This document shows positions 1 through 8,493 of a DNA stretch of 53,246 nucleotides, in pieces. A program made the position numbers and the translations under genes. This DNA comes from an uncultured Eubacteriales bacterium. GTDB taxonomy: Bacteria; Bacillota; Clostridia; Oscillospirales; Oscillospiraceae. The DNA lies in NCBI GenBank assembly GCA_900546075.1, contig URBH01000007.1:1-53246 (forward strand). Reading direction: 5' to 3'. The notes beneath the pieces are model-generated. The model had not been told where the DNA came from. It ran no database searches and worked only from the letters and a program-made list of their open reading frames with translations. Position 1 is the stretch's first letter. Each line of letters begins with the position of its first letter.

Positions 1-3
1 CAG

Positions 4-124
4 CCCCTTGGCTCTCCCTCTGGGAGAGCTGTCACCGAAGGTGACTGAGAGGGCTATGCACCATCATTTCCCCTATCCGTCTTCGCCTCGCTCAGCCACC
101 GCTCCCATAGGGAGAGGCAAGGGG
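4..124. repeat. MITE-like element with terminal inverted repeats
   Basis: The ends CCCCTTGGCTCTCCCT (4-19) and AGGGAGAGGCAAGGGG (109-124) are inverted repeats matching at 15 of 16 positions. The interior holds further short hairpins (CTCCC/GGGAG near 15-28; TCACC/GGTGA near 32-43) and has no coding capacity. It lies just past the stop of the leftward membrane-protein gene. Similar short hairpin-rich repeats are common between genes in gut Clostridia. Mobility is inferred from the symmetry only; no target-site duplication can be shown because the window begins here. Confidence 0.6.
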
Positions 125-138
125 TGTGGTTCATTGTC

Positions 139-1887
139 TCACTGCGTCTGGGGGACGGGGAGCTTGGTGCCGTCGGCAAGGAGAACGCAGTCTACCTGCG
201 CAAGATCAATGGGTTCACAATTGGTTCTCTCAAGCAGCTGTATTTTCGTTCCGTCCTTCATGACGGCATAGGCGAAATGGTCCCGCCAGCCATAGAAATC
301 CGCAGATGGCGCGGCGCGGCGCTGTTCCTCGGTTTCCGCGGCGGTATCCTGTGTGATCTCGCTGCTGAATTTGCGGAGCTTGAAGGAAGAAATCGGGAAT
401 TCCATGAGGACGTCTTTTCCGTCCAGCGACCAGCCGGTGCAGGCGGTTGCGGTGATGGGACTGGATATCAGTTCCAGCTCATCGTAGTCGGTGTTGGTTT
501 CGTCGAAGATGATGGAAAAATGCCATTCGCCCTCCGTAAGCACACGGGAGGTCGGCAACCATTGATCCACATACAGGTCGGTAATATCCAGATCCCATGT
601 GGCGCCAAGCTCGAAGGGACGCAGGCCGTCTTGGAAGGATACGGTGAATTCTGCTACCAGATCTTTGGTATTCGCAAGACCGTCGCCGTCCGTCACATCG
701 TTGAAAGCTCCGCTGCCACCCATGGATTCTCTGTCGGGTGTGCCGAAGAACATTCCGCCATCGCTGATATTCAGACTTTCTATATCCACATCCTCCGGGG
801 CTGTAATGCCGACGACGACCCGTGCCACGTAGCCGTCGGTCTCCACGGATTTCAGTTTCAGGGTGTAGCCGTTCTGGGTCGCTTCCTGGGGCGGTGCGGC
901 CTGGGCGTCCACATCGGCCTGGGTGGGGATGTTCGGCTGGATGGCAAAGTCCAGAGCGTCGGCCACCATGTCCAGCTGCTCCTCCGTCATATGCTGATAT
1001 TCGGCGGATACCACACCGGCGTCTTCGCTGAGAAATTCCGGGTTCACGTCCAGCCATACGGTCATCAACGCGTCTCCCCGGTCACAGATGATATAGCCCC
1101 GCTCCTGACTGGGGGAGGTCAGAATCAGTACGGTGTTCCCGGCGGAGGTGGTGTAGTTCCGCTCCACCCAGTCGCCCCGGTCTTCCAGTGTGAAATATTC
1201 CCGGCTGAAGGTGTCCTGCCGGTTCCAGTAGAGTGCGCCGCTGGTGTAGGTCACTTCATAGCCCTGATCTTCCGGGAAGGCGAAGCGCAGCAGAACGAAG
1301 AAGTTCCCGCTATCACGGCAAAAGCCCTGATCGACATCAATGCTGACGTCCTGACTGTTCCGCACGAACCGCTCCACGCCCAGCGCGTTGCACAGATTCC
1401 GGGTGGTGCGGAATGTCAGCGGCTGTCCCTCCGGTTTTAAGCCGTATTGTTCCGCCAGCTCCTGCGCCTTGGCGTTTATGGCATCGTCGTAGCCTGTCCA
1501 ATCGCCGCTTGCGGATGCGCTCGCCCTGAGTTCCGTCTCGTAGGCGTAAAAATCCGCACACGCCTTATAGGCGTTGGAGCCTTTCAGACCGGCCATGCTC
1601 AGGGTGGTGGTGCTGACGGTGTGGGGGTCTTTCACGTACACCCCGTCTACCAGTGAATAATCCCGCTGGTCGGTGCCGCTGCTGATCTTCACATGCTCCA
1701 TTTTCAGCACATACACCGCCGCGCACCCCACCAGAAGCAGCAGAAGGGCGATCACCGCCGCCAGCAGAAAGGGTCTGCGGATGCGGTGGGCTTTGCCGCG
1801 GCCGCCGGAGACGGTTTCCGTCTCCGCCTCTTCAATGTATTTCCGGCTGATGTAGCTCAGCCCCAAAAAGATTTCCTGTCCGTTCAT
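139..1887 (-). CDS. Membrane-anchored extracytoplasmic protein, likely sigma-factor partner
   Basis: A 582-residue protein with a short cytoplasmic N-terminus (about 1-37), one transmembrane segment (about 38-60, LLAAVIALLLLLVGC) and a long extracytoplasmic domain. Its ATG overlaps the stop of the upstream ECF sigma gene by 4 bases, so the two are translationally coupled. This arrangement is typical of Clostridia sigma/anti-sigma pairs in which the membrane protein restrains the sigma factor until a surface signal arrives. I see no recognisable zinc-binding anti-sigma motif in the N-terminus and no enzymatic motif outside. The anti-sigma role is therefore inferred from gene order and topology. 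It could instead be a DUF4179-like surface sensor. Confidence 0.75.
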   Translation of the reverse strand: MNGQEIFLGLSYISRKYIEEAETETVSGGRGKAHRIRRPFLLAAVIALLLLLVGCAAVYVLKMEHVKISSGTDQRDYSLVDGVYVKDPHTVSTTTLSMAGLKGSNAYKACADFYAYETELRASASASGDWTGYDDAINAKAQELAEQYGLKPEGQPLTFRTTRNLCNALGVERFVRNSQDVSIDVDQGFCRDSGNFFVLLRFAFPEDQGYEVTYTSGALYWNRQDTFSREYFTLEDRGDWVERNYTTSAGNTVLILTSPSQERGYIICDRGDALMTVWLDVNPEFLSEDAGVVSAEYQHMTEEQLDMVADALDFAIQPNIPTQADVDAQAAPPQEATQNGYTLKLKSVETDGYVARVVVGITAPEDVDIESLNISDGGMFFGTPDRESMGGSGAFNDVTDGDGLANTKDLVAEFTVSFQDGLRPFELGATWDLDITDLYVDQWLPTSRVLTEGEWHFSIIFDETNTDYDELELISSPITATACTGWSLDGKDVLMEFPISSFKLRKFSSEITQDTAAETEEQRRAAPSADFYGWRDHFAYAVMKDGTKIQLLERTNCEPIDLAQVDCVLLADGTKLPVPQTQ

Positions 1888-2438
1888 ACGTAAATTCCCT
1901 CCTGTTCCAGAAATGAGCGGAGCTTTTCCTTCGTCCGGCTCAGCTGCATTTTGACCTTGCTTTCCGTCATGCCGTATCGGGCGGCGATTTCGGGGACGGA
2001 GTCAACATACCAGTACCGCCGCAGGAAAATCAGGCGACTGTCCTTTGGCAGACTTTCCAGAAATAAGTCCAGCAGCTTGCCCAGCTCCTTTGCCTCCATT
2101 TGCCGCTCGTGGGCGGCGTCGGGGATGCAGTTTTCCATTTCTTCGGTGAGGGGAACGACCTGGGCGCGGCGCTTGGCGGCCTGCTTCCAGTCCACGCGGT
2201 TCAGGGAGAGGTGACGGCAGATCGAGGCCAGAAACGCAAAGAAATACCTGGGTCGCCGGGGCGGGATGCTTTTCCAGACTTCGGCGTAGGTGTCGTTGAC
2301 GCTTTCCTCGGCATCCTCCCGGTTTTGCAGGATATTCTTTGCCAGTGTGTGCAGCCGTTTGCCGTAGGCTGTGTCCGTTTCCCTTATGGCGTCCTCGTCC
2401 CGGGCAAAATACAGGTCGAGGATTTTTGCGTCTTCCAT
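1884..2438 (-). CDS. ECF-type RNA polymerase sigma factor
   Basis: A 184-residue sigma-70 family protein with only regions 2 and 4. Region 2 spans about 1-75 (AEESVNDTYAEVWKSIPP is typical of region 2.3/2.4). Region 4 spans about 120-180 and has a helix-turn-helix around PEIAARYGMTESKVKMQLSR. It should direct polymerase to a small envelope or stress regulon. I chose the ATG at 2438 because an AAAGGAAG ribosome site lies about 10 bases upstream and family members start at this MED-like position. An in-frame GTG at 2471 would add 11 charged residues. It is the first gene of a two-gene operon with the membrane protein that follows. Confidence 0.88.
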   Translation of the reverse strand: MEDAKILDLYFARDEDAIRETDTAYGKRLHTLAKNILQNREDAEESVNDTYAEVWKSIPPRRPRYFFAFLASICRHLSLNRVDWKQAAKRRAQVVPLTEEMENCIPDAAHERQMEAKELGKLLDLFLESLPKDSRLIFLRRYWYVDSVPEIAARYGMTESKVKMQLSRTKEKLRSFLEQEGIYV

Positions 2439-2533
2439 TTGAGGGTCACTTCCTTTCTTTTTGTCCTTCACCCTGATAATAAGATTTTACCACGCAAACG
2501 TCACATTTTGGGCAAAAATTTTTTCGGAACAGG

Positions 2534-2561
2534 AAAAAGCCGCCCGGCGGGGCGGCTTTTT
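2534..2561 (-). terminator. Rho-independent terminator after the secreted-protein gene
   Basis: The hairpin AAAAAGCCGCC / GGCGGCTTTTT is GC-rich and flanked by A and T runs, so it can terminate in both directions. It sits 45 bases past the stop of the leftward gene 2607-3830 and isolates it from the sigma operon. Confidence 0.85.
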
Positions 2562-2606
2562 GCTTGCAGCGGAATTGCGGATTTTTATACTATCGCATGG
2601 CGGCGC

Positions 2607-3830
2607 TTACCAGGCGGAGGGCTTCAAATCGCCTACATAGACCACGTCCCGAATCTCGATAACGACGTCCGTGGGGTCGCCCGGGTTCGTCGTGACCGTG
2701 GTGATGCTGTCCGGCGCGTAGGCAGTGGCACGCCCTTTGTCCCGATTCTGGTCGTGATGATAACCCGCCGGCGGATTTTCGGTGGGGGTATGGCCGTTCT
2801 CGCCCTGCTCCACGAATTCCGTACCCTCCGGGGTCTTATCCTCGAAGCGGATGTTCTTGACGATGTCCTTTCCGTCGGGATCCGAGGAAAGGCGGATGGT
2901 GGGGAACATCTTGCCCGCTTCTTCGCTGTGCCCCGCCACGTTCATTGAGGTGTCAGCGTACGCAGCGTTCGTGGACTTCTCGGCGGCATCCAGTGCCTTG
3001 TAGGTCGTTCCGGGGGCGAGCGAAGTATTATTTTCGTCCCTGATATCAAAGTTCAGCGCACTGCTGGGGTCTTCACTATCCAGCGTCAGATAATAGCTCA
3101 CGCCGTTGTCAAGATCCTCCTGGCTGTAGGCAACGCCAATGAGGAAGGTCGAAACCGTGACCCGGCGAAGGGGAGGCTGCTCCTGATTGTCTCCCGGAGT
3201 GGCCGAGTCGACCGGATAGGACGTGGCGCCCACATAGTATACGTAAACCGTTGTTACCGAGGGGCGTGGGATGGGGGAATCCTCGTAGGGATCCAGATGG
3301 CTCGCGCCCTTTGCCGCAACCGCCACCTCGCCGTCACCGGCTGTGGGAGCGGCGTCAGTGCTGTCCTTCGCCGCAAAGCCCGCAATGCGGATGATGAGCT
3401 TTCCTTCCCCGGCGTTGGCCAGCGTAAAGGAATCGTTCAGCGAGACCCCGACACCGGCGGTGCTGAGGAACCGGGCGAGGGCTTCCTCCTTGCCCGGGGC
3501 TTTCAGCTGCCCGTTTTCGATTTGCAGGTCGGACACGGCCAGCCCCAGCGCCTGAAGCGCGTCGCCGTTTTCCCGCACCAGCTTGGCGGCGGCCAGATCC
3601 TCCAGCCGGACATAAACACGGCCATTTTCCAGCTTGGGCGCGTAGGCGACGCCCTCAAGGGTAATGGCTTCTTCGGTCAGCCCGTGGGCATCCACAGACG
3701 CGGGGTTCGGCAGGCCGTAGCCATAGCGAACCCATTCCACAGGCAATTCGTTTTCCTCCGCAAAGGCAGCCATCGGGAGGATGAGCAGCAGAAGACAGCA
3801 CATCAGCAGTCTTCTTAAGTGGGTTTTCAT
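2607..3830 (-). CDS. Secreted protein of unknown function
   Basis: A 407-residue protein with a clear Sec signal peptide: MKTHLRRLLMCC, a hydrophobic core to about residue 20, then a likely AFA cleavage site near residue 24. No lipobox, C-terminal anchor or sortase motif is visible. The mature part has alternating hydrophobic and polar beta-like stretches with many Asp and Thr, ending in VVYVGDLKPSAW. I do not recognise a family. It is monocistronic, with a good sigma-70-type promoter (3877-3905), an AAGGA ribosome site 6 bases from the ATG, and its own terminator. It could be a surface or envelope protein controlled with the neighbouring sigma factor, but nothing in the sequence proves it. 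Confidence 0.75.
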   Translation of the reverse strand: MKTHLRRLLMCCLLLLILPMAAFAEENELPVEWVRYGYGLPNPASVDAHGLTEEAITLEGVAYAPKLENGRVYVRLEDLAAAKLVRENGDALQALGLAVSDLQIENGQLKAPGKEEALARFLSTAGVGVSLNDSFTLANAGEGKLIIRIAGFAAKDSTDAAPTAGDGEVAVAAKGASHLDPYEDSPIPRPSVTTVYVYYVGATSYPVDSATPGDNQEQPPLRRVTVSTFLIGVAYSQEDLDNGVSYYLTLDSEDPSSALNFDIRDENNTSLAPGTTYKALDAAEKSTNAAYADTSMNVAGHSEEAGKMFPTIRLSSDPDGKDIVKNIRFEDKTPEGTEFVEQGENGHTPTENPPAGYHHDQNRDKGRATAYAPDSITTVTTNPGDPTDVVIEIRDVVYVGDLKPSAW

Positions 3831-3876
3831 GTGTTATCCTTCCTTTCCTTCCCCGTGGGGGGATTGACGTAAAACC

Positions 3877-3905
3877 ATTATACAGGATATGGCGACAAAA
3901 AGCAA
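3877..3905 (-). promoter_or_regulatory. Promoter of the secreted-protein gene
   Basis: On the minus strand TTGCTT (3900-3905) and TATAAT (3877-3882) are separated by 17 bases, 46 bases upstream of the start codon. This is a near-consensus housekeeping promoter. Confidence 0.7.
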
Positions 3906-3939
3906 GAAGAAAATGGTTTGTATACCATTTTTTAAGAAT

Positions 3940-3977
3940 AAAAAGGATGTCTCCCCCTGAAAATTGGGGAGACACCC
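3940..3977 (-). terminator. Terminator of the epimerase-MFS operon
   Basis: A hairpin of GGATGTCTCCCC (3945-3956) with GGGGAGACA-C-CC (3966-3977) is followed on the minus strand by five U residues. It lies just past the stop of the MFS gene. Confidence 0.82.
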
Positions 3978-3995
3978 GAAAATGATTTGACTTTC

Positions 3996-5198
3996 TCAGC
4001 ATTTGACCCGCTCGCCGACCCGGCAGTATACCAGATACCCCGCCGCGGCGGCGACGGACAGGGCGTAAACCACCGCAATCAGGACAAAGGGCAGCTTGAC
4101 GTGGACGGCGTACAGGAATCCCGCCAGCAGGGAGCCGATGATGCTGCCAAGGGATTTGGTGGCGTTGTAGAAGCCCATGACCAGATTCTTCTGGGCAGGG
4201 TCTGCCCGGGTGGCCACCATGTCCTGCAATACGGGGACACTGACGGAATACCCGGCGTACAGCGCGATGCCGCAGGAGAGGAAAACGGAAATCTGCGGCG
4301 CAAGGACGGTTCCCAGCGAGGCCAGGGTGCAGGCGCCCGCCAGCACCACCGTGGATTTTCCGGTGTCGGCCTTGCGGATGATCCACAGGCACAGGGTCAT
4401 ATTGAACAGGAAGGACACGAAGCCCACCACGGCCTTGATGATGCCGTTATAGGCGGAGGTCAGCCCCAGCTGGTCTTTCAGGTAATAGTTGAACACCTGG
4501 TCGAAGCAGGTATTTCCCAGATTGATGAGAACGTTCACCAGAAACAGAAGGACGAAGGCGGTATTCATGAAATATTTGCCGTCCCGGAAGGCGTCGAAGG
4601 GATTGCCGTTGGCAATCAGCTCCTTGACGGACACCTTTCCGGTGCATTCCCCATCCGGCACACAGCACAGCCGGAATAGAATGCCGCTGACGAGCAAAGC
4701 AGCCGCTTGCAGAAGAAAGGCAGCGCGGATGGAAAATTCCCCCACCACGCCGCCGACAAGATAGCCGAAGGCGCCGAACACCGAATGGAGGGTCGCGCTG
4801 TAGGTCAGGTATTTTGCCATGTCCTTAGGCTCCGCGACGTTGACCACATAGGTCAGCATACTGACGAACACGCCGCCGATAAATACGCCCGCCAGAAGCC
4901 GCACAAAGAGAATACCCGCCTGGGTGGTGGAATAGGCGAACCCCAGCTGCGCCGCCGCGTAGCCGACGCAGCAGATGAGCAGAGACTCCCGGGAGGAAAT
5001 GAACCGGTTGATATTGCCCCAGGAGGGGGACAGGGCAAAGTTGGCGATCATCATGACCGCCAGCATCAGCCCGAACATATAGTCCGGCAGACCCAGCTCC
5101 TGAATGATGGTGGGGGTTACAGGGTGGGCGAAGTTGGCCGCAAGGTGAAACAGCGCCATGGCCACGAAAAACAGAAGAAAGCGGGTTTTATATTTCAT
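3996..5198 (-). CDS. MFS transporter
   Basis: A 400-residue, strongly hydrophobic protein with about 12 predicted transmembrane segments in two halves. It begins MKYKTRFLLFFVAMALFHLA, typical of the major facilitator superfamily. A short charged loop after helix 2-3 (WGNINRFISSRESL) matches the position of the conserved MFS loop. It starts 18 bases after the aldose-epimerase gene, with only a weak ribosome site, so the two are probably one transcript. That makes sugar or sugar-derivative transport more likely than drug efflux, but the substrate cannot be read from the sequence. Confidence is high for the family and low for the substrate. Confidence 0.87.
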   Translation of the reverse strand: MKYKTRFLLFFVAMALFHLAANFAHPVTPTIIQELGLPDYMFGLMLAVMMIANFALSPSWGNINRFISSRESLLICCVGYAAAQLGFAYSTTQAGILFVRLLAGVFIGGVFVSMLTYVVNVAEPKDMAKYLTYSATLHSVFGAFGYLVGGVVGEFSIRAAFLLQAAALLVSGILFRLCCVPDGECTGKVSVKELIANGNPFDAFRDGKYFMNTAFVLLFLVNVLINLGNTCFDQVFNYYLKDQLGLTSAYNGIIKAVVGFVSFLFNMTLCLWIIRKADTGKSTVVLAGACTLASLGTVLAPQISVFLSCGIALYAGYSVSVPVLQDMVATRADPAQKNLVMGFYNATKSLGSIIGSLLAGFLYAVHVKLPFVLIAVVYALSVAAAAGYLVYCRVGERVKC

Positions 5199-5216
5199 AA
5201 ATACGGCCCCAATCGG

Positions 5217-6095
5217 TCACTCCAGGGTGATGGTCATTTCGTTGCGGTAGGTTTCGCCTGCGGGCAGGTGGATCATGTGTTCCTGCTTGGCAAAGTCCTC
5301 CACGAAGGCGCTGTGAGAGGGGAGACTGACCCACGGCTCAATGCAGACGTAGGGGGCGTCGGTTTTGGGCGCGTGCCACAATCCGACAAAGGGCATGTCC
5401 GGGAAGGACACCGTGACGCTGCGGGAAGATTTGCCGGAGCGCAGGGTCAGCGTGCGGCTGACGTTTCCCAGCACCACCGCGTCCAGATCAAACAGCGCGT
5501 GGGTCAGGGGAATCCTGCGGCCGTCTTCCAGAGGATAGGGAGATTCGGTACCCGCAAGCCGGTAATTGGCGGGATCCATGTCCACCCGCACGGGCTGGCA
5601 TGGCTCGGCAAAGTCCAGCTCCCAGTCCTCAAAGGAACCCTCGCCGTTCAGGGGAACGTTGAAGCCCGGGTGTCCGCCGATGCCGAAGTACATCTCCCGG
5701 GAATCCCGGTTTTCCACCAGACAGGTCTTGCGGATCTGATTTCCGTGGAGGGTGTAGCATACGTGGAAGGCAAAACGGAAGGGATACATGGAACGGGTCT
5801 TCTCGTTATCGGTCAGGGTAAAGCGGATGGAAGACCCGGTCTGTTCGGTCACGGCGAAATCCGTGCCGATGCAGAAGCCGTGGATGGTCATGGGGTAGGT
5901 CTTCCCGTCCAGCAGGTACTGCCCGTCGGTCAGGCGGCCGACGTAGGGGAACAGGTTGGCGTCCCGCCGCGCCCAGTATCTGGCGTTGCCCTGCCAGAGG
6001 TATTCGGCGCCGCCCTTGACGATGCTGTGCAGCACGGCCCCGCAGGCGTCGAGGGTCACGGTCAGGGTGTCGTTGTGAAGGGTGTACAGGTTCAT
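5217..6095 (-). CDS. Aldose 1-epimerase family protein
   Basis: A 292-residue protein of the galactose-mutarotase-like fold, which interconverts alpha and beta anomers of aldoses in the cytoplasm. Family features include GNARYWARRDANLFPYVGRL near the N-terminus (substrate-binding Arg), TIHGF near residue 75 (conserved His), GGHPGFNVPL near residue 130 (second conserved His) and a C-terminal Glu in VCIEPW. The ATG at 6095 has an AGGAGG site 7 bases upstream. The open frame continues upstream antisense to the next gene, but that extension is not the start. It is the first gene of an operon with the MFS transporter and is divergent from the Gfo/Idh/MocA gene. Confidence 0.9.
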   Translation of the reverse strand: MNLYTLHNDTLTVTLDACGAVLHSIVKGGAEYLWQGNARYWARRDANLFPYVGRLTDGQYLLDGKTYPMTIHGFCIGTDFAVTEQTGSSIRFTLTDNEKTRSMYPFRFAFHVCYTLHGNQIRKTCLVENRDSREMYFGIGGHPGFNVPLNGEGSFEDWELDFAEPCQPVRVDMDPANYRLAGTESPYPLEDGRRIPLTHALFDLDAVVLGNVSRTLTLRSGKSSRSVTVSFPDMPFVGLWHAPKTDAPYVCIEPWVSLPSHSAFVEDFAKQEHMIHLPAGETYRNEMTITLE

Positions 6096-6133
6096 AAAAT
6101 GTCCTCCTGAAAAGTGATGGGATTTGTGTAACC

Positions 6134-6162
6134 AGTATAGCGTGAAAGGCTGCACTTTGCAA
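6134..6162 (-). promoter_or_regulatory. Promoter of the epimerase-MFS operon
   Basis: On the minus strand TTGCAA (6157-6162), a 17-base spacer and TATACT (6134-6139) lie 39 bases upstream of the epimerase start. The divergent rightward gene has a -10-like TATACT at 6227-6232 but no good -35, suggesting activator dependence on that side. Confidence 0.7.
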
Positions 6163-6266
6163 GATTTTGCGAAAAGTATGAAAAAATGCGTAAGAAAGGT
6201 ATATGTGGGTCGGCGGCATTTTTGATTATACTGTAGGCAGGAAACAAAATAACAGGAGGGAATGGA

Positions 6267-7373
6267 ATGAAGAAATGGAATGTGGCCATCATCGGACTGG
6301 GGTTTGTGGGAAAGCTCCATTATGACGCTCTGCGGCGGCTGCCCAATGTCCATGTGCGCACCATCGTGGTACACAAGGCACAGGACATTCAGGCTACGAA
6401 GGAAAACTACGATGCGGACGTGGTGACGGACTGCTGGCAGGAGGCTGTGGCGGACCCGCAGATTCAGGTGATCCACAACTGCACGCCCAACGCCCTCCAT
6501 GACGAGATCAATCTGGCGGCCATCGGGGCGGGGAAGCACCTGTACGCGGAAAAGCCCATGAGCCTGACCACCGCCGGGGCGGAGGAAGTGATGGCGGCGG
6601 CAAAGGCCGCCGGAATTGCCCATGCCATCAATTACCAGTGCCGGATGAACGGTGCGGTGCTGGAAATGCGGGCACGGCTTCAGCGGGGACAGGCAGGCCG
6701 GCCGCTGTACGTGGGAGGACAGTATTTGCAGGAGTCCGTGGCGCGGAAGACCGACTACACCCCCCGTCGGATTCCGGAGACCTCGCCCGCCCGTGCGCTG
6801 CTGGATATTGGCGTTCACTGGGCGGATATGGCAGGCTTTGTCATGGGATGCCCTATTTCCAGGGTGTATGCGAAAATGTATACCCATCATCCCATCCGCA
6901 TCGACCCGGAAACGGGGCGGGAAATCGTGGTGCGCAGCGACGACACCACCTCCGTCATGGTGGAGTTTGCCGACGGCACCCCCGGCAGCGCCCTGTTCTC
7001 CAAATGCATGCTGGGACACAAGAACGACCTGCGGGTTTCCGTCAGCGGGGATGAAAAGGAGTTTGCGTGGCACATGGAGCAATGCGACCGGCTCTGGGTA
7101 GGCCAGCGGGAGCGGGGCAACGAGAGCGTCTACGTAGACAGGAATACGGCTCTGCCCGAGGTACACCCCTACATTCATCTCCCCGCCGGACACACTCCCG
7201 GCTGGATGGACGCGCTTACGAATGCCATGCAGGCGTTCTATGATTCCCTGAACGGGGAAGCCTACGCCAGAGAAAAAGTGCCCTATGCCACCTTTGAAGA
7301 CGGCGTTATGGGCAATCGGTTCGTGGACGCCTGTCTGGAATCCGCACGTCAGGAGCGCTGGATTTCTCTATGA
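6267..7373 (+). CDS. Gfo/Idh/MocA family oxidoreductase
   Basis: A 368-residue NAD(P)-dependent oxidoreductase of the glucose-fructose oxidoreductase/inositol dehydrogenase family. The Rossmann motif is GLGFVG (about 11-16), the EKP motif is YAEKPMSLT (about 93-101), and the catalytic-type DIGVHWADM lies near residue 180. Such enzymes oxidise or reduce a hydroxyl/keto group on sugars, sugar acids or inositols, or work through a transient keto intermediate. The start follows AGGAGG. The next gene has its own promoter, so this gene may be expressed separately. Substrate unknown; NagA and NagB-like neighbours suggest an (amino)sugar derivative. Confidence 0.88.
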   Translation: MKKWNVAIIGLGFVGKLHYDALRRLPNVHVRTIVVHKAQDIQATKENYDADVVTDCWQEAVADPQIQVIHNCTPNALHDEINLAAIGAGKHLYAEKPMSLTTAGAEEVMAAAKAAGIAHAINYQCRMNGAVLEMRARLQRGQAGRPLYVGGQYLQESVARKTDYTPRRIPETSPARALLDIGVHWADMAGFVMGCPISRVYAKMYTHHPIRIDPETGREIVVRSDDTTSVMVEFADGTPGSALFSKCMLGHKNDLRVSVSGDEKEFAWHMEQCDRLWVGQRERGNESVYVDRNTALPEVHPYIHLPAGHTPGWMDALTNAMQAFYDSLNGEAYAREKVPYATFEDGVMGNRFVDACLESARQERWISL

Positions 7374-7411
7374 TTCGTGCATTCGATAAAGGAAAGTGTA
7401 GATTGCATATA

Positions 7412-7440
7412 TTGCAAAACGGCGAAAACACAGCTACAAT
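7412..7440 (+). promoter_or_regulatory. Promoter for the first NagB-like gene
   Basis: TTGCAA (7412-7417), a 17-base spacer and TACAAT (7435-7440). It lies in the gap after the oxidoreductase stop and about 52 bases before the start codon at 7493. Confidence 0.72.
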
Positions 7441-7492
7441 AAAAACAGCAAATGGGCAATATGCTCAAAAATTATTTTTGGGAGGTTACAAT

Positions 7493-8347
7493 ATGGCAGA
7501 CTACCGCACGATTCCCGCCGCCGAGCTGGGCAAGGGCAGCAACATCAAAGTTGAGCTGTGCGAGACAGAGGTGGACCTTTATTGGAAAATGGCGATCGAG
7601 GTTCTGGAGCTGATTCAGGAGAACAACGCCAAGGGCGAAAAGACCGTTATGATCGTTCCCTATGGCCCTCTTGGCCCCTACGCCCGGCTGGTGGAGCTTA
7701 TCAACAAGCACCGGGTCAGCCTGAAGAACTGCTGGTTCATCAACATGGACGAATATCTGGATGAGAACAAGCAGTATCTGCCCAAGACCGACCCGCTGTC
7801 TTTCCGCGGCGGCATGGACCGGATCTTCTACGGTCTGGTAGACCCTGAGCTGCTCATGCCGGAGGAGCAGAGAATTTTCCCCGAGCCGGGCAATGAAGGC
7901 CGTATCTGGGAGACCATCCAGAAGCTTGGCAAGCTGGATATGTGCTGGGGCGGCGTCGGCATCACGGGACATATCGCCTTCAATGAGCCGCCGGAACCCG
8001 GTGAAGTGTGCACGGACGAGGAATTCCTCCAGCGTCCCACCCGTGTGCTGAAGCTGGCACGGGAGACCAAGACCATCAACGCGTTCATGAATGCGGGCGC
8101 CGATCTGGACGCCATTCCCGACTGGTGCATCACCGTCGGCATGAAGGAAATTTTCCATGCCCGGAAGGTTCGTATGTGCATGCCCCGTGACTGGAATGCC
8201 GCCATGCTGCGCAAGGCGCTCCACGGCCCCGTCAGCTGCAAGGTGCCCGTGTCCCTGTTCCAGAATCACGGCGACGCCAAGATCTACGCCATCACGCTGG
8301 CCGCTACCACGCCCGTGATCCCGGAGATCCGCGTCTACAATAAGTAA
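7493..8347 (+). CDS. Glucosamine-6-phosphate deaminase/isomerase-like protein, paralogue 1
   Basis: A 284-residue member of the NagB/6-phosphogluconolactonase superfamily. NagB converts glucosamine 6-phosphate to fructose 6-phosphate and ammonia in the cytoplasm. Family marks are NMDEY (about 83-87, carrying the catalytic Asp of NagB) and GITGHIAFNEP (about 160-170, carrying the His and Glu). The Asp that precedes the His in E. coli NagB (GNDGH, Asp141) is Thr here, so ring opening or the substrate may differ. The start follows GGGAGG; an upstream in-frame extension lacks a ribosome site and would cross the promoter. It is a clear paralogue of the protein at 21992-22789. Confidence 0.82.
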   Translation: MADYRTIPAAELGKGSNIKVELCETEVDLYWKMAIEVLELIQENNAKGEKTVMIVPYGPLGPYARLVELINKHRVSLKNCWFINMDEYLDENKQYLPKTDPLSFRGGMDRIFYGLVDPELLMPEEQRIFPEPGNEGRIWETIQKLGKLDMCWGGVGITGHIAFNEPPEPGEVCTDEEFLQRPTRVLKLARETKTINAFMNAGADLDAIPDWCITVGMKEIFHARKVRMCMPRDWNAAMLRKALHGPVSCKVPVSLFQNHGDAKIYAITLAATTPVIPEIRVYNK

Positions 8348-8363
8348 TATATACACAAAAATA

Positions 8364-8396
8364 TGGCAGGGCGCTATCCGGTGCCCTGCCACTTTT
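8364..8396 (+). terminator. Terminator after NagB-like gene 1
   Basis: TGGCAGGG (8364-8371) pairs with CCCTGCCA (8384-8391), followed by CTTTTC. It is a compact GC-rich hairpin 17 bases past the stop codon. Confidence 0.78.
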
Positions 8397-8400
8397 CAAA

Positions 8401-8477
8401 GGAAGCTCTGGTTCAATCGGCGAGAGCCGGCGAAAAAGATTTGCTGCTCAGCCGAAGACGATTGACTCAGAGGTTCC
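8401..8477. repeat. Long imperfect inverted repeat upstream of nagA
   Basis: The left arm GGAAGCTCTG-GTTCAATCGGC (8401-8421) pairs with the right arm GCCG (8451-8454) and CGATTGACTCAGAGGTTCC (8459-8477), with a few mismatches. The interior is about 29 bases. The repeat ends 5 bases before the nagA ribosome site (GGGAG, 8482-8486). It resembles a MITE or REP-like unit inserted between terminator and gene. A leader-RNA role is possible but unproven. Confidence 0.6.
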
Positions 8478-8493
8478 CAAAGGGAGAATGGCT

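Noticed and set aside
4707..6110. Long plus-strand open frame opposite the MFS and epimerase genes
   Set aside because: It is low-complexity, His/Gly/Gln-rich translation typical of the antisense of GC-rich genes. There is no ribosome site and no family resemblance.
6096..7193. Long minus-strand open frame extending the aldose epimerase upstream
   Set aside because: The extension is antisense to the Gfo/Idh/MocA gene and crosses both promoters. The real start at 6095 has a strong ribosome site and matches the family N-terminus.
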